The notes under the pieces are model-generated. The model was not told where the DNA came from and ran no database searches. It saw nothing but the letters and a program-made list of their open reading frames with translations. A program made the position numbers and the translations under genes. A DNA stretch of 47,822 nucleotides, from the NCBI GenBank assembly GCA_035712365.1, contig DASTAW010000014.1, forward strand, positions 1 to 47,822. The letters are read 5' to 3'. This document shows positions 15,369 through 25,043 of this stretch, one piece after another (position 1 is the first letter of the stretch; each line of letters begins with the position of its first letter). This stretch comes from Terriglobia bacterium. GTDB taxonomy: Bacteria > Acidobacteriota > Terriglobia > UBA7540.

Positions 15369-16724
15369 TTACGCCTGGGAGCGGGCGAGTGTGCCGGCCT
15401 GTTTCTGGATTTTTCTGATGGCCTCTGCGATCTGGTCCATGTCGCTCCGGGGGCCCAGGAACATGGTTTGTTCGAGCCACACCGCCCGTTCGCAGAGCTT
15501 GTCGTTTTCAGGGCAGTGGTTCCGCTCCGCGTACTCGGCAAGTTCCTTCTGGGTGTAAATAGCCTTGAAGGCGCGCGAGCCGAGGGCCTCTTTCAGGAAA
15601 GGTTCCTTGTTCAGCGGCGTATATCCACCGGAAGCTGGAACGCCTTCCGCCTCGAGCGCCTTCAGGAACCGCGAGCGTGGCAGGCCGGCAAAATGCGCGC
15701 TGTCATAATGGAACATATAGAGATGGTAGGCGTTCCGGGTGCAGCCGTCGTACATACGGGCGGGCGAAATTCCGGGAATCTCCTTCAGTTGCTTCGTCAG
15801 GTATTCGGCGTTCTCAGTCCGCCTCCGGCTTTGAGCTTCCAGGCGGGTCAATTGCTGCAGCAGGAGCGCGCCCTGAAATTCCGTCATGCGGAAATTCGCT
15901 CCGTTCCGCACGTAGCTCAAACCCGAATTGTATTTCCCTCGGCCCTGGTTGTGGAAGCTCAGGCAATATTCGTAGAGATCGTGATCGCTGGTGAGGATGG
16001 CCCCGCCTTCGCCGGAGTTCAAATTCTTTGAGGCCTGGAAACTGAAGCAGCCGAGATTGCCGAGCGTGCTCACCTTCTTGTGCCGCCACTCGGCCAGATG
16101 GGCCTGGCAGGCATCCTCAATGACAAAGAGCTTATGCCGATTTGCTACATCGAGAATGGCGTCCATGTCGGCGGCCGATCCGCCCAGATGAACGGGAATG
16201 ATGCAGCGCGTCCGTTTGGTAATGGCAGCCTCGACCTTGCGCGCGTCAATCTGGAAGGTTTCGGGATCGGTATCAACAAAAACCGGAAGGGCGTGCTGCA
16301 GCAGGACGATGTTTACCGTCGCCACAAAGGTGTAGGGCGGCACGATAACTTCGTCGCCGGGACCGATGCCCAGCGCGTTGGCCGAGGTCAGCAGCGCCGT
16401 TGTGCCGCTGGCAGTGGCCAGGCAGTATTTCGCGCCCAGCAGCCGCGCCCAGGTGGTTTCAAACTGGTGCGCAAAGTGGCCGTCCAGCCGGTTCCATTTG
16501 CCGGTCATCAACACCTGCATCCAGCCCTTTTCGTCGTTCTGCTCGATCACGGGCCATGATGGAAAGAGTTTTGTCCGTACGGGGCTGCCGCCCAGAATCG
16601 CCAGGCCCGCGCCTGCCGATGATTTCGGCGGAGCCTTCGGAAAGGCGTTTGCAGGCGCTGCCAGTCCCGCAGCCACGCCGACCGCGCTCCCTAGAAAATC
16701 ACGACGTGTAAGATTGCTTTTCAT
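15369..16724 (-). CDS. Tat-exported DegT/DnrJ/EryC1/StrS-type PLP aminotransferase
   Basis: Translation from ATG 16724, after GGGAGG, gives 451 residues that open with a twin-arginine signal ([24 protein letters not shown]). The rest is a type I PLP fold like sugar aminotransferases: [10 protein letters not shown] near the cofactor phosphate, [11 protein letters not shown], and [13 protein letters not shown] with the Schiff-base Lys. DegT enzymes normally transaminate keto-sugar nucleotides in the cytoplasm; export already folded with PLP through Tat is unusual, though it occurs in some Acidobacteriota- and Planctomycete-like proteins. It is the last of five minus-strand genes for exported enzymes. 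An upstream TTG/ATG frame at 16787 is rejected because it would bury the signal. Confidence 0.85.
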   Translation of the reverse strand: MKSNLTRRDFLGSAVGVAAGLAAPANAFPKAPPKSSAGAGLAILGGSPVRTKLFPSWPVIEQNDEKGWMQVLMTGKWNRLDGHFAHQFETTWARLLGAKYCLATASGTTALLTSANALGIGPGDEVIVPPYTFVATVNIVLLQHALPVFVDTDPETFQIDARKVEAAITKRTRCIIPVHLGGSAADMDAILDVANRHKLFVIEDACQAHLAEWRHKKVSTLGNLGCFSFQASKNLNSGEGGAILTSDHDLYEYCLSFHNQGRGKYNSGLSYVRNGANFRMTEFQGALLLQQLTRLEAQSRRRTENAEYLTKQLKEIPGISPARMYDGCTRNAYHLYMFHYDSAHFAGLPRSRFLKALEAEGVPASGGYTPLNKEPFLKEALGSRAFKAIYTQKELAEYAERNHCPENDKLCERAVWLEQTMFLGPRSDMDQIAEAIRKIQKQAGTLARSQA

Positions 16725-16801
16725 ATTTCCTCCCTGAAATTCCGCTTGAAATACGGGGATGCGTCTCCCGCTTCGCGGGATCAGCATGACAGATCAGAGT
16801 C

Positions 16802-18205
16802 TCACTGCTCCCGGAGCTTTCCAATCACCTGGTGGACCTCGCCGATGATGGTTTCTTCAATGCCGGGAGCGAACGGGCCGGGCTGCCCATAGTAGATCAT
16901 CGCTCCACCGCCTTCGTAACCGCCTTCCTTAAGGATTCGTTCCGAAGGAATATAGGCAAAGACATCGTTGCTGTACCCGGCCACCCAAAGCTTGTCCGCT
17001 CCCAGTTCCTTCTTCAACCTCAAATCGTAATCGACGACCACCTCGCCCGCCAGGCCGACCAGGGTGAGGCTTCGCCCGAATTGCCATACCTCGAGCGAAT
17101 ATGGATAGCTGGATGGCACATGGCCCTGCTGGTCAATAATCTTCAGCATGTCCTCGGCATGCTTTCGAACGTAAATGTCGTCGCTCTTGAGCCGTGATTC
17201 ATAGTCCGCGCGGGTTGGCGGGCCGGCGAACTGGACGGGGAAGACCTTAAACGCCGTCCTGAGCGGCCCGGTGATCGGAGCCAGAGGACCGCCCGCCGCC
17301 TTTTCGACTGCTGCGGCCATTTCCTGGCCGTGTTGCTGCGCGAGTGGCACTCCGCTTCGCTCCTTGTCCCAGCGCGGATAAGGATTGGCGTCTGCTCCGC
17401 ATCCCTCCACAAACATGGCGACCGCGCCGCCGTAGCGTTTCTCCAGCCGCTGCTGGGCAAAGCCAGCGTAATCGCCGCTGAACTTGTAAAAATTTGAGCC
17501 GATGGTGGTGTTGTGGCAGGCGTAACCGAAAAGGATGCCGAGGATTTTGCCGCGCTGATTGCGAACAACCAGGACGGGAACATCGTGATCCACGGGACCG
17601 TCCCGGTTGACGCCTCCAACGTACCCGGCGGCGGTTTTTACGCGGCGGTTGATGGCGAAATCGGCCTGCCCATGGCCAAGGCTGAGCGTGGCCGGCCGCA
17701 GCTTGTGGAGAGCTTCTCCCACCACTTTCACCATCTGGTCCTCCAGATGGCCGGTGTATGCCTGCACGGCTTCCCACTGTTCGGCGTTGATGCCGTGCTC
17801 GCCTTCGTATGCAACCGACAGCATGTTGCCGATCACCGGCCCGGAATGCGTGTGCGAGGAGTTCAAAAACAACTGATCGCGGCTGAGGCCATACTTCTGC
17901 TTGACACGGCTGGCGACTGCTTCGCTGACGGGCCGAGGAAGTCCCAGCAGGTCGGTGGAAACCAGCACGGCACGGCGGCCTGTCTCGTCTTCGAGCGCCA
18001 GGGCCTTGGCGTGCAACTCGAGAAGCGTTCCCTCGGAGGCGTGGGTCCTGGCGGCATAACCGGCCATCCAGAGCGGGCCGTGGGGCGTAATGTTGATCTT
18101 GGCGAATCCCGCTTTCCAGGCCGCGCGAGCAGGAAGGGCCGCGCCAACGAGCAGCACAGAGAGCATCAAAGGAATTGCGGTGTTGAACAACCTGGGATGT
18201 CGCAA
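16802..18205 (-). CDS. Neutral/alkaline ceramidase-like exported hydrolase
   Basis: Starting at TTG 18205, five bases after AGGAGG, the product has 467 residues with a Sec signal peptide (LFNTAIPLMLSVLLVGAALPARA, then AWKAG). The body matches the N-terminal catalytic domain of neutral ceramidases: GFAKINITP, LNSSHTHSGP (metal-binding His), FGYACHNTTIG (His) and EGCGADANP. Those enzymes use zinc to split an amide bond; in soil bacteria many relatives have unknown amide substrates. The usual C-terminal immunoglobulin-like domain is short or absent. An ATG at 18301 would place 32 polar residues before the signal and is disfavoured. Confidence 0.78.
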   Translation of the reverse strand: MRHPRLFNTAIPLMLSVLLVGAALPARAAWKAGFAKINITPHGPLWMAGYAARTHASEGTLLELHAKALALEDETGRRAVLVSTDLLGLPRPVSEAVASRVKQKYGLSRDQLFLNSSHTHSGPVIGNMLSVAYEGEHGINAEQWEAVQAYTGHLEDQMVKVVGEALHKLRPATLSLGHGQADFAINRRVKTAAGYVGGVNRDGPVDHDVPVLVVRNQRGKILGILFGYACHNTTIGSNFYKFSGDYAGFAQQRLEKRYGGAVAMFVEGCGADANPYPRWDKERSGVPLAQQHGQEMAAAVEKAAGGPLAPITGPLRTAFKVFPVQFAGPPTRADYESRLKSDDIYVRKHAEDMLKIIDQQGHVPSSYPYSLEVWQFGRSLTLVGLAGEVVVDYDLRLKKELGADKLWVAGYSNDVFAYIPSERILKEGGYEGGGAMIYYGQPGPFAPGIEETIIGEVHQVIGKLREQ

Positions 18206-18335
18206 AGTCTCCTCCTCGCGCGCCGGCAGCAAAAATTTGTCTGCCTTCCGGCCGGTCTTTGCACGACTTGCAAATAATATGCGTACCCAGGCCATTTGCA
18301 AGAGGCGCGGCGCGCTCGCGGGCTTGTGCGCTACG

Positions 18336-19796
18336 TCAGACGGCGCTCAGGCCCAAGCCGCCGAGCCTCTCGGTGTGCAGTTTGCCATCACGCACCTCGA
18401 ACAGCCCGGGAAATTTTTTCAGCCACGGCTTGTTGGCTGCCGGCACGTACTCCCGCCCATTCGACTCCAGCAGATTAATCGGTGCAACGTGGGCGGCGAT
18501 GCCTGCGGACTGTATCAGCGACGCTCCAGGGCAGGTGAGGTCCTGCGCTGACATATACATTTTGAACTTCTGCGCGGCGGCGTTCAGCAGCACGGTCTGG
18601 CTCTGCCCCTTGCAGGCCTTGAGGGCCACGCCCGTATATCCAAGCTTGCGGCCCCGCAAAAGCGCGTCGTAGCCGGTCAGCGATTCGTCCATCACCACGG
18701 GCTTCAGCTTGGAGACTTCGAAGAGCATTTGTGACGGATTGTCGATCAGGTCGCGCGACTCCGGCTGCTCGAGATAAAGGATGCGCTCGTAGCCGCCGGG
18801 CGACTTTTCCTTGATGCGGCGGATCGATTCCATCAGGTAATCGGCGTTCGGGCACCCCTCGTTGAAGTCCAGCGTGTAATACCAGTGGCGGACGCCGCGG
18901 CGGGTTTCCGCCTCCGTCGCTACACGGTCAATGCGCAGCACCCGGGCGACATCGGGTCCGAGATTGTTGCCGTCGAGCTTGATTTTGAAGTGCGTGAGCC
19001 CGTCCGCCACAATCCATTCAGCAAGCGTTTGCGGCAGTCCGTCATTCAGGCGCTTCTTAACGTCGGAAGCATCGATCGGATCAGAGGCTCCCACGGAATG
19101 ATTGCACCACACCCAGGACTTGGGCTTTTGCAGCAGATACCGGCTGGGATACTCGCCTTTGAATTGCGGCGCGAGGTAATGGCCGAGGTCATGGCTCATG
19201 AACTCCGGGCCGTAGGTCTGGTAGCAGTTGAGGCCGTGGGCCTTTCCGAAAGCATCGTGGATGGCGGCGTCAAAGGCGCTGGCGGTGACCAGCGTGCAAA
19301 GTTTGGGGATGGGCTGGCCAAGATTCGATTCCTTGGTGACCTCGTCCGCCGCCCGCAGATATTCCGGCTCGAGCGCGAAGTTGATGTCAACGGGGTGGCC
19401 CGGCTGGTTGTAATCCGCGGTGATTTTGGAGATGCGCCCGGCCAGCCGCTTCATGGCCTCGAGCGTGGCGTCGTAGGAGAGCGTTTTCGACGGGAAAGCC
19501 CATTCATTGCCCATCGTCATGGAGCCGAATCCATGGGCCACGCGGCCGCCAAGGGTCTCAACGGTGCAATGAACGTCGAGGAGCGTCACTTTATCAACGC
19601 TGCGCCCGCCGAATTCATAGGGAGTGCGATAAGGGAAGTCCTCATAGCTGACGCGAATCTCCTTCACGCGAATGTCGCTGGGTTTGCGCTTTGGCGCGGC
19701 CATGGTGATTCCCGCTGCCAGCGGCGAGAGCGATGCTGCCGCGGCAGAGGCAGCTTTCAGAAAATTCCTCCGCGTGATTTTACAGCGCGGTTGCAA
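18336..19796 (-). CDS. Tat-exported enolase-superfamily (mandelate racemase/muconate cycloisomerase-like) enzyme
   Basis: TTG 19796, five bases after AGGAGG, is the preferred start; the GTG six bases before overlaps the ribosome site. The N-terminus KITRRNFLKAASAAAASLSPLAAG is a Tat signal. Enolase-superfamily landmarks follow: FKIKLDG (KxK catalytic Lys pair, about residue 270), LDFNEG, YLEQPE and VMDESLTG (metal ligands) and ALKACKGQ (second-side Lys). Members abstract a proton next to a carboxylate, acting as acid-sugar dehydratases, racemases or epimerases. With a sugar isomerase and a PQQ dehydrogenase upstream, an acid-sugar substrate made in the periplasm is plausible. Confidence 0.8.
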   Translation of the reverse strand: MQPRCKITRRNFLKAASAAAASLSPLAAGITMAAPKRKPSDIRVKEIRVSYEDFPYRTPYEFGGRSVDKVTLLDVHCTVETLGGRVAHGFGSMTMGNEWAFPSKTLSYDATLEAMKRLAGRISKITADYNQPGHPVDINFALEPEYLRAADEVTKESNLGQPIPKLCTLVTASAFDAAIHDAFGKAHGLNCYQTYGPEFMSHDLGHYLAPQFKGEYPSRYLLQKPKSWVWCNHSVGASDPIDASDVKKRLNDGLPQTLAEWIVADGLTHFKIKLDGNNLGPDVARVLRIDRVATEAETRRGVRHWYYTLDFNEGCPNADYLMESIRRIKEKSPGGYERILYLEQPESRDLIDNPSQMLFEVSKLKPVVMDESLTGYDALLRGRKLGYTGVALKACKGQSQTVLLNAAAQKFKMYMSAQDLTCPGASLIQSAGIAAHVAPINLLESNGREYVPAANKPWLKKFPGLFEVRDGKLHTERLGGLGLSAV

Positions 19797-19838
19797 ACTC
19801 ACCTCCTGTTAAGGGTTGCTGAACAAATGTCCTCGCCG

Positions 19839-19934
19839 GTCATTCCGAGGGCGTTCTTCTTTATCGCCCCGAGGAAGCTGCTTTGTTTTAAGCGCACAGA
19901 GCAAAAGCAGATTCCTCGCTTCGCTCGGAATGAC
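19839..19934. repeat. Palindromic dispersed repeat (GTCATTCCGAG ... CTCGGAATGAC)
   Basis: The 11-bp ends are perfect inverted repeats. Inside, GAGGAAGCTGCTTTG faces CAAAAGCAGATTCCTC, an imperfect second stem, so the whole can fold as a long hairpin. It sits between two genes of the exported-enzyme cluster and may act as a transcript stabiliser or be a non-autonomous transposon-like element. Confidence 0.65.
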
Positions 19935-19962
19935 GGAGTCCAAAGCGTCTGTAAGCAACCCG

Positions 19963-20940
19963 TTAAGCCCCTCCATAGGCCTCGTGAATGACCGATTTAA
20001 TGTAATCCAGATTTTCTTTGATCGCTGCCATCACTCTGGGAACTTTATCACGCGACAGCACAATTCCCGATGGGTGAGAGTAGCCGGGAATTCCATACTC
20101 ATGCTGGTAAGAGATGGGGCCATGGAAATCGGACTTGGCGAGGAGTTGGAAAAATTCCTTCCAGCGGGACATCCCCTGGCCCATGGGGCAGATTTCAGCT
20201 CGCCACTCGTGAGGCCCGGTGCTTTTCCAGACAAAATCCTTGGCGGCCACCATCTTCAGACGAGGCATGACGAGATTGGTTGAAACTCTCCATCCGCTTT
20301 CTCCGCCCTCGATGGTGGCCTGGCACAAGTCATAGTAGTAGCCGCACCACTGCGCATCGAGCGGTTCGATTACCCTTGCCATGTCCCAGATGGCTTCGCC
20401 GATATAGCGAGGGTGATTATGATACCCCACCTGGATCCCGTGGTCCCTGGCCAAATCGACGAGGGTGCGGAACTGCCGCCCGGCCTCGTCAACCTCCTCC
20501 ACAACGTTGATCAGCTTGTACTTGTAATATCCCGGCTTCAGATAGGGGATGTGAAGTTTGCTGGCCGTGCTGATGATCGGTTTCGCTGTGGGATCATCGC
20601 CGGAGAGCAGCTCGGTTGTAATCATTGGGACTTTAAGCCCAGCCTCCCGGATGGCCTCCACCGCCTTCGGAAGATCGGTCTCCGCGCGCTCGGGAAGGAC
20701 GTGGCCCTCCGGGCGTACGGTCAGGTCGATCCCGTCAAAGCCCGCGCGCCTGGTGCTCTCCGCCAGCTCCTTCCAGTTCAGTTGCGGGACGGGCTTGGAG
20801 AATAAACAGAGGGTGCCCCGGAACGGCCCGCGTGTGGCCGCTGCCGCGGCTGTGCTCCGCGCCTGAAGCGCCACAGTTCCCCCCAGCGCGCCAGCCGACG
20901 ATACCTTTAAGAATTCACGTCTGGAAATATCTTCGTCCAC
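19963..20940 (-). CDS. Tat-exported TIM-barrel sugar-phosphate isomerase/epimerase-like protein
   Basis: The 325-residue protein starts at GTG 20940, nine bases after GGAGG. The N-terminus DISRREFLKVSSAGALGGTVAL is a Tat signal. The rest is an AP-endonuclease-2-type TIM barrel of the xylose isomerase-like family: FDGIDLTVRPEGHV, IQVGYHNHPRYIG, GYYYDLCQA and a late ISYQHEYG supply His, Asp and Glu metal ligands. Relatives isomerise or epimerise sugars and inositols or act as 3-keto-glycoside lyases. It is 15 bp downstream of the PQQ dehydrogenase, so it may process the oxidised (keto) product; that link is inferred. Confidence 0.82.
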   Translation of the reverse strand: MDEDISRREFLKVSSAGALGGTVALQARSTAAAAATRGPFRGTLCLFSKPVPQLNWKELAESTRRAGFDGIDLTVRPEGHVLPERAETDLPKAVEAIREAGLKVPMITTELLSGDDPTAKPIISTASKLHIPYLKPGYYKYKLINVVEEVDEAGRQFRTLVDLARDHGIQVGYHNHPRYIGEAIWDMARVIEPLDAQWCGYYYDLCQATIEGGESGWRVSTNLVMPRLKMVAAKDFVWKSTGPHEWRAEICPMGQGMSRWKEFFQLLAKSDFHGPISYQHEYGIPGYSHPSGIVLSRDKVPRVMAAIKENLDYIKSVIHEAYGGA

Positions 20941-20955
20941 TGTGTTTTTCCTCCT

Positions 20956-23358
20956 TCAGGGCAGACCAAAGCACAAGATGTTGGCACCGACTGTAAGCGC
21001 CACGTACTGTTTTCCGTTCACCGTGTAAGTCATGGGCGATGCCTTGTTCAACCCACTGGTTGGGAAGCGCCAAAGCGTCTTCCCGTTGCGGGCATCGGCA
21101 GCCACAACGTAGCCGCTCGGATCGCCATAAAAAAGAAGCCCGCCTGCGGTCGCCAGGATTCCCGAATCCTGCTCTTCCGCATCTGTGTCTGAGCCGGACC
21201 CGAACTGCTGGACCTCCCACGCTGTTTTCCCAGTGTCGATATCGATCGCGCGCAGATATTTCCTCGCCGGCTCTGCCTTGAGGTTTTCGGTGTTCCGGCG
21301 GCGGGACGAGAGCCTCACCGTACACGCATCCAGCGCCATCACATAATACAGGCGGGTGAGGGGACTGAAAGCCTTGGCGTTCCAGTTGGTTCCAATTCTC
21401 GGGCAGACCGGGCCGCTTTCGGGCAAAAGCTGGGGACGCCCGTCCGCGCCGATGCCGCTCGCCCATGTCACTCGCGCAAACGGGCTAGCGAGCAGAACTT
21501 GGCCATTCGTCCGGTCGAGCACGTAAAAAAAACCATTCTTGTTCGTGTAAAGCAAAAGCTTACGAGGCTGCCCCTGATAATGGGTATTGACCAGCACCAG
21601 CGGCGCGGTGGCGTCCCAGTCATGAACGTCGTGTGGCGTGACCTGGTAATACCACTTCAGTTTTCCAGTCTCCGGCTCCATAGCCAGGATGCAGTTGGTG
21701 TAAAGGTTATCGCCCGGCCGGATGCCTCCATTCGAGTCCGGGTAAGGATTGCCGGTGGTCCAGTAGAGCGTGTCGGTTTCGGGATCATAGGAGCCGGTTA
21801 GCCAAGTGGCGCCGCCTCCCACGTTTTTCGGCAGATTCCCGCCCCAAGTCTTCACCTCAGGATCGCCGTCGTCTGGAATGGCCCGGCGCCTCCAAACGAG
21901 TTGGCCATTCGAGGCTTTATAGGCGGCCACGAATCCGCGCACGCCGGGCCAGTCGCCGCCGGAAACACCAGCGATCACCATGTCCTTGACGATCAACGGC
22001 GCCACGGTTGAGCCATAGTTGGTGAGCTCTCCGGGCGGCATGACCACGTCCCAAACGGGCTTTCCCGTGGTGCGGTTCAAGGCGATCAGATGCGCATTCT
22101 GCGTCACCTTGAGAACCTTGTCGCCGAGAATGGCCACGCCGCGATTGGTGCCAAGCGCCGCGTCTCCCACGTTCAACTCCGGCGGGCGCGGACGCCGGTA
22201 GTCCCAGATTTGCTGTCCGGTGCGGGCGTCGAGCGCGAAGGCCTGGTGCGGGCCCGTTGCGTACATGATTCCATCCGCAACGATTGGCGTGGTCTCCACG
22301 CCAAAATGCTCCATTTTGCTGCGGAAATAAGCCGTGTCAGGAGGAAGCTGCTTCCACAGCGGTACCGTAAAGATCCACTTCAGGCGCAACTGGTTGATGT
22401 TTGATGGGTTGATCTGCGCAAGCTCGCTGTATCGGTTCCCGCTCAGATTGCCGTTGTAAGTCAGCCAGTCGCCCGGCCGGGGATGGAGAATTCGGGAGAA
22501 AGGAACGTCGCCCTCGCCCGAGGGCCCGCTGCCCATGGCCGCCGTGCCCGGCTTTACACCGGCGAGGCCGCTGAGAAAGGCGACGAGGTCCTGGAGTTGC
22601 TCAGCGCTTGCTTTGGCCGGAGGCATCTGGGATTCGTGGCTTTCGCTGAGGGCTGAAATCTCGTCCATCGGCAGCAGGTGGAACTGCCCCTTCAGGTCCT
22701 GCACAACGATCTCAAAATTGCTGCGGCTCCGCGCAAAACCGCTCAAGGTGGCTCCGTCGCGCAGGCGCGCCGTCACCATCTGATAGCCGGGAGCAATATG
22801 CTCGCTCGGTTGCAGCAGGCTCGACCGAATCTCCTCAGTGGTCATCTCGCCGCCAGCATCAGACAGATCGGGCCCCACGGCTGATCCCTTGCCGTAAACC
22901 ATGTGGCAAGAGGCGCATTGTCCCGCGCCGAAGAAATACTCTTCCCCGGCCGCGCGATCGCCGCGAACGCTGTTTTCAGCAGCCGGCGAATTCAACGAGT
23001 GGACCAGCGCGGCAAGCGCGTCCAATTCGCCGGCCGGCAGGGTGTTGAACGCCGGCATGCCTCCGGTGGGAATTCCGTCGTGAATTGTGCGACGCAACCA
23101 GGAAATTGAGCGTCCTTGCAGCCTGCGGTTGGCTGCCAGGGGAGGCCCATACTCGCCGCCCCGCGCGTCCACCCCGTGGCAGCCGGAGCACTGCGTTGCG
23201 TAGATGTCGCTGCCTGGCGTCTTTGACTGGCTGGCAGGCGTTTGGCCCCTTAGCATCGCCAGGCTAAAGGCTACGGCCACGAGCGCCGGGCCAGCCGCCC
23301 GCCGGAGTCGTGATTTGCGGATCCGTTTGCGCACCGTTGAACAGAACCTCGTTGACAA
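20956..23358 (-). CDS. PQQ-dependent dehydrogenase with N-terminal diheme cytochrome c region
   Basis: The 800-residue protein has a signal-like N-terminus (AGPALVAVAFSLAMLRGQ) after a basic stretch. Two c-heme sites follow: CSGCH (about residue 58) and CASCH (about 152), in the style of a cytochrome c domain and a heme-bearing extension (GPDLSDAG). From about 290 an eight-bladed quinoprotein propeller begins (GDWLTYNGNLSGNRYSELAQINPSNI, with repeated TGKxVW/TGQxIWDY strands). Such enzymes oxidise alcohols or sugars in the periplasm and pass electrons to c hemes. Hemes at the N-terminus, not the C-terminus as in type II alcohol dehydrogenases, are less usual. Start is TTG 23358 or GTG 23334. 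It heads the exported-enzyme cluster. Confidence 0.85.
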   Translation of the reverse strand: MSTRFCSTVRKRIRKSRLRRAAGPALVAVAFSLAMLRGQTPASQSKTPGSDIYATQCSGCHGVDARGGEYGPPLAANRRLQGRSISWLRRTIHDGIPTGGMPAFNTLPAGELDALAALVHSLNSPAAENSVRGDRAAGEEYFFGAGQCASCHMVYGKGSAVGPDLSDAGGEMTTEEIRSSLLQPSEHIAPGYQMVTARLRDGATLSGFARSRSNFEIVVQDLKGQFHLLPMDEISALSESHESQMPPAKASAEQLQDLVAFLSGLAGVKPGTAAMGSGPSGEGDVPFSRILHPRPGDWLTYNGNLSGNRYSELAQINPSNINQLRLKWIFTVPLWKQLPPDTAYFRSKMEHFGVETTPIVADGIMYATGPHQAFALDARTGQQIWDYRRPRPPELNVGDAALGTNRGVAILGDKVLKVTQNAHLIALNRTTGKPVWDVVMPPGELTNYGSTVAPLIVKDMVIAGVSGGDWPGVRGFVAAYKASNGQLVWRRRAIPDDGDPEVKTWGGNLPKNVGGGATWLTGSYDPETDTLYWTTGNPYPDSNGGIRPGDNLYTNCILAMEPETGKLKWYYQVTPHDVHDWDATAPLVLVNTHYQGQPRKLLLYTNKNGFFYVLDRTNGQVLLASPFARVTWASGIGADGRPQLLPESGPVCPRIGTNWNAKAFSPLTRLYYVMALDACTVRLSSRRRNTENLKAEPARKYLRAIDIDTGKTAWEVQQFGSGSDTDAEEQDSGILATAGGLLFYGDPSGYVVAADARNGKTLWRFPTSGLNKASPMTYTVNGKQYVALTVGANILCFGLP

Positions 23359-24008
23359 TGTCCGGGTCTCCAGAGCCGACGAAATAAGTTAAGCGCCGGT
23401 CGGTTGCGCCAACTCTTACCGGAGGTTTATCTATCCCGGCGCGCGGCTCAGGTCCGTTTTCTGCCGTAGCCGGTCAGGGCATCGCAGGCAGTAATTATTA
23501 GCTTTCTTTTTCCCGTGCATCCCGAGACCGGCTCCCATTGTACTCCTGGGTTCAAGAATGTAGACGTTTTCTGCTGGGGGAGATCGAATTAGCGCAGGCG
23601 CGAGCCGTGGGGACAAGGAGAGAAGTCCGGAGCCGGAAGGCGGTAGGCGGCAAAACCCCGTCCAAGCGTCGAAACCCCCGAAGAATGCCGAAAACGACGC
23701 TTCAAAGCAACCTTTCACCACCCGGATTGCGTCAGAAAGTAGTCCTGGCGTTTGACTATGGCCTGAAGAATTGGTGTGCCATGCCTCGGTGCCGCCGGTA
23801 ATTGGCGCCTCCTGGCCTTGTTATAATGTCCGGCTTGATACCAGCAGCATCCGGCAACCGCCGGAATGATGATGTTGCATCGGGAACCAACAGGTTGTAT
23901 TGTATTTTGAATATCAGCGTATCAGGAGATGGACTTTGTCCAGCGCGCGGGGCAGGTGCGGAGTTTTCGTCGCTAAGGCCTTGTGCTCTATGCTAAAGGA
24001 TAAACCAA
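23359..24008. other. 650-bp intergenic region, divergent promoters expected
   Basis: No credible gene is seen. A TATAAT box at 23822-23827 faces the gene at 24009, but the best -35 candidate (TTGGCG at 23802) is only 14 bases away. CCGGCAACCGCCGG near 23849 is a small inverted repeat. The open frames crossing the region have no family features. Confidence 0.35.
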
Positions 24009-24950
24009 GTGGGGAAAATCTACAGGGTACTGCTCGTCGCCATACTTATCTTCTGGGTCCCAGTTTGCAGCAGGGGACAGGACTCTCAAGACCAGCAGGG
24101 CCAGGAAGCTCAGACTGCCGCGGCGGCGAGTCCGACGGGGCCGACGGCCTTCGCCGCTGTCGTTGGCAAACACTCTAATCTGGGAGGGGTCTACAGCGCG
24201 GGCATCGGTATCGGTTACAACATCACCGAACATCTCGGGGGCGACGTCGGCGCGTCGCTCTACACGATTCAAAGCCCCTTTTCCGTGATTTCGAAGCGCG
24301 ACTGGACCTGGACAACCCTTGCCGGGGACCCCTTCGTGGACCTCCGATACACGATGAAGTGGCATGGGTTGGACGCGACTTCCGTTCTTACCGGAACCAT
24401 ACCCCTTTCGAACCCCCAGCGCGTTTTCACCACGGGACGCTTCGGCGTGGACTGGTATAACCACGTCAGCGCGAATTACGCCGGGTTCACTCCTTTTCTG
24501 AATTTCGGGGCGGCCAACGAGACCGTTGACCGATGGCTTTTTCCGCGTCCTTACAATATCGCCCGGCCGTATCAGATTTTTGGCCCCAACGGGAATGCTG
24601 AAGCCGGAGCCAGCTTCACCATATTCAAACGCTACACGGTTGGCGCTTCCGCATACGGCATCGTTCCTGTCGGGAAGCAAAAGGTTTTCAGCAGGCTGGT
24701 CACCCCTAACACCAGTGTTGTCGGAGACGCGGACCACAACCGCGTCTGGAACCATGCCTTTGAAACCATCGGCGACTCCAGGCTCGGGCGCGACAACGGC
24801 TATTCCGGGTGGCTGGACGTCGCCCGGGTCAAGAACCTGACCGTCGAGGCTGGGTATACCTATAGCACTCATTACAAATGGGGCTCCGCCTACATCATGC
24901 TGAGATACGACGGGACTCGGCTGATTCGGTTCCTGACGGCAACCGAGTAG
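24009..24950 (+). CDS. Exported beta-rich envelope protein of unknown function
   Basis: The 313-residue product starts at GTG after AGGA and has a signal peptide (YRVLLVAILIFWVPVCSRGQ; VCS could also be a weak lipobox). The remainder alternates polar and aromatic residues with many Gly, Tyr and Trp (for example YSAGIGIGYNITEHLGGDVGASLY and GYTYSTHYKWGSAYIMLRYDGTRLIRF) and ends near an aromatic residue, as outer-membrane beta-barrels do. No specific family is recognised. The next gene starts within 100 bp on the same strand, so the two may be co-transcribed. Confidence 0.7.
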   Translation: MGKIYRVLLVAILIFWVPVCSRGQDSQDQQGQEAQTAAAASPTGPTAFAAVVGKHSNLGGVYSAGIGIGYNITEHLGGDVGASLYTIQSPFSVISKRDWTWTTLAGDPFVDLRYTMKWHGLDATSVLTGTIPLSNPQRVFTTGRFGVDWYNHVSANYAGFTPFLNFGAANETVDRWLFPRPYNIARPYQIFGPNGNAEAGASFTIFKRYTVGASAYGIVPVGKQKVFSRLVTPNTSVVGDADHNRVWNHAFETIGDSRLGRDNGYSGWLDVARVKNLTVEAGYTYSTHYKWGSAYIMLRYDGTRLIRFLTATE

Positions 24951-25043
24951 ATGCGTGGCAGGGACAGTGAAGCCCAGTTGCGGCCGCCTGAATTCGAACA
25001 GGCGAACCCAGCGAACTTTTCTGGAGCGAAGGGAAAGAAGATT

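Noticed and set aside
23538-23801. 87-residue plus-strand frame in the 23.4-24.0 kb gap
   Set aside because: Basic, no recognisable motif and no ribosome site.
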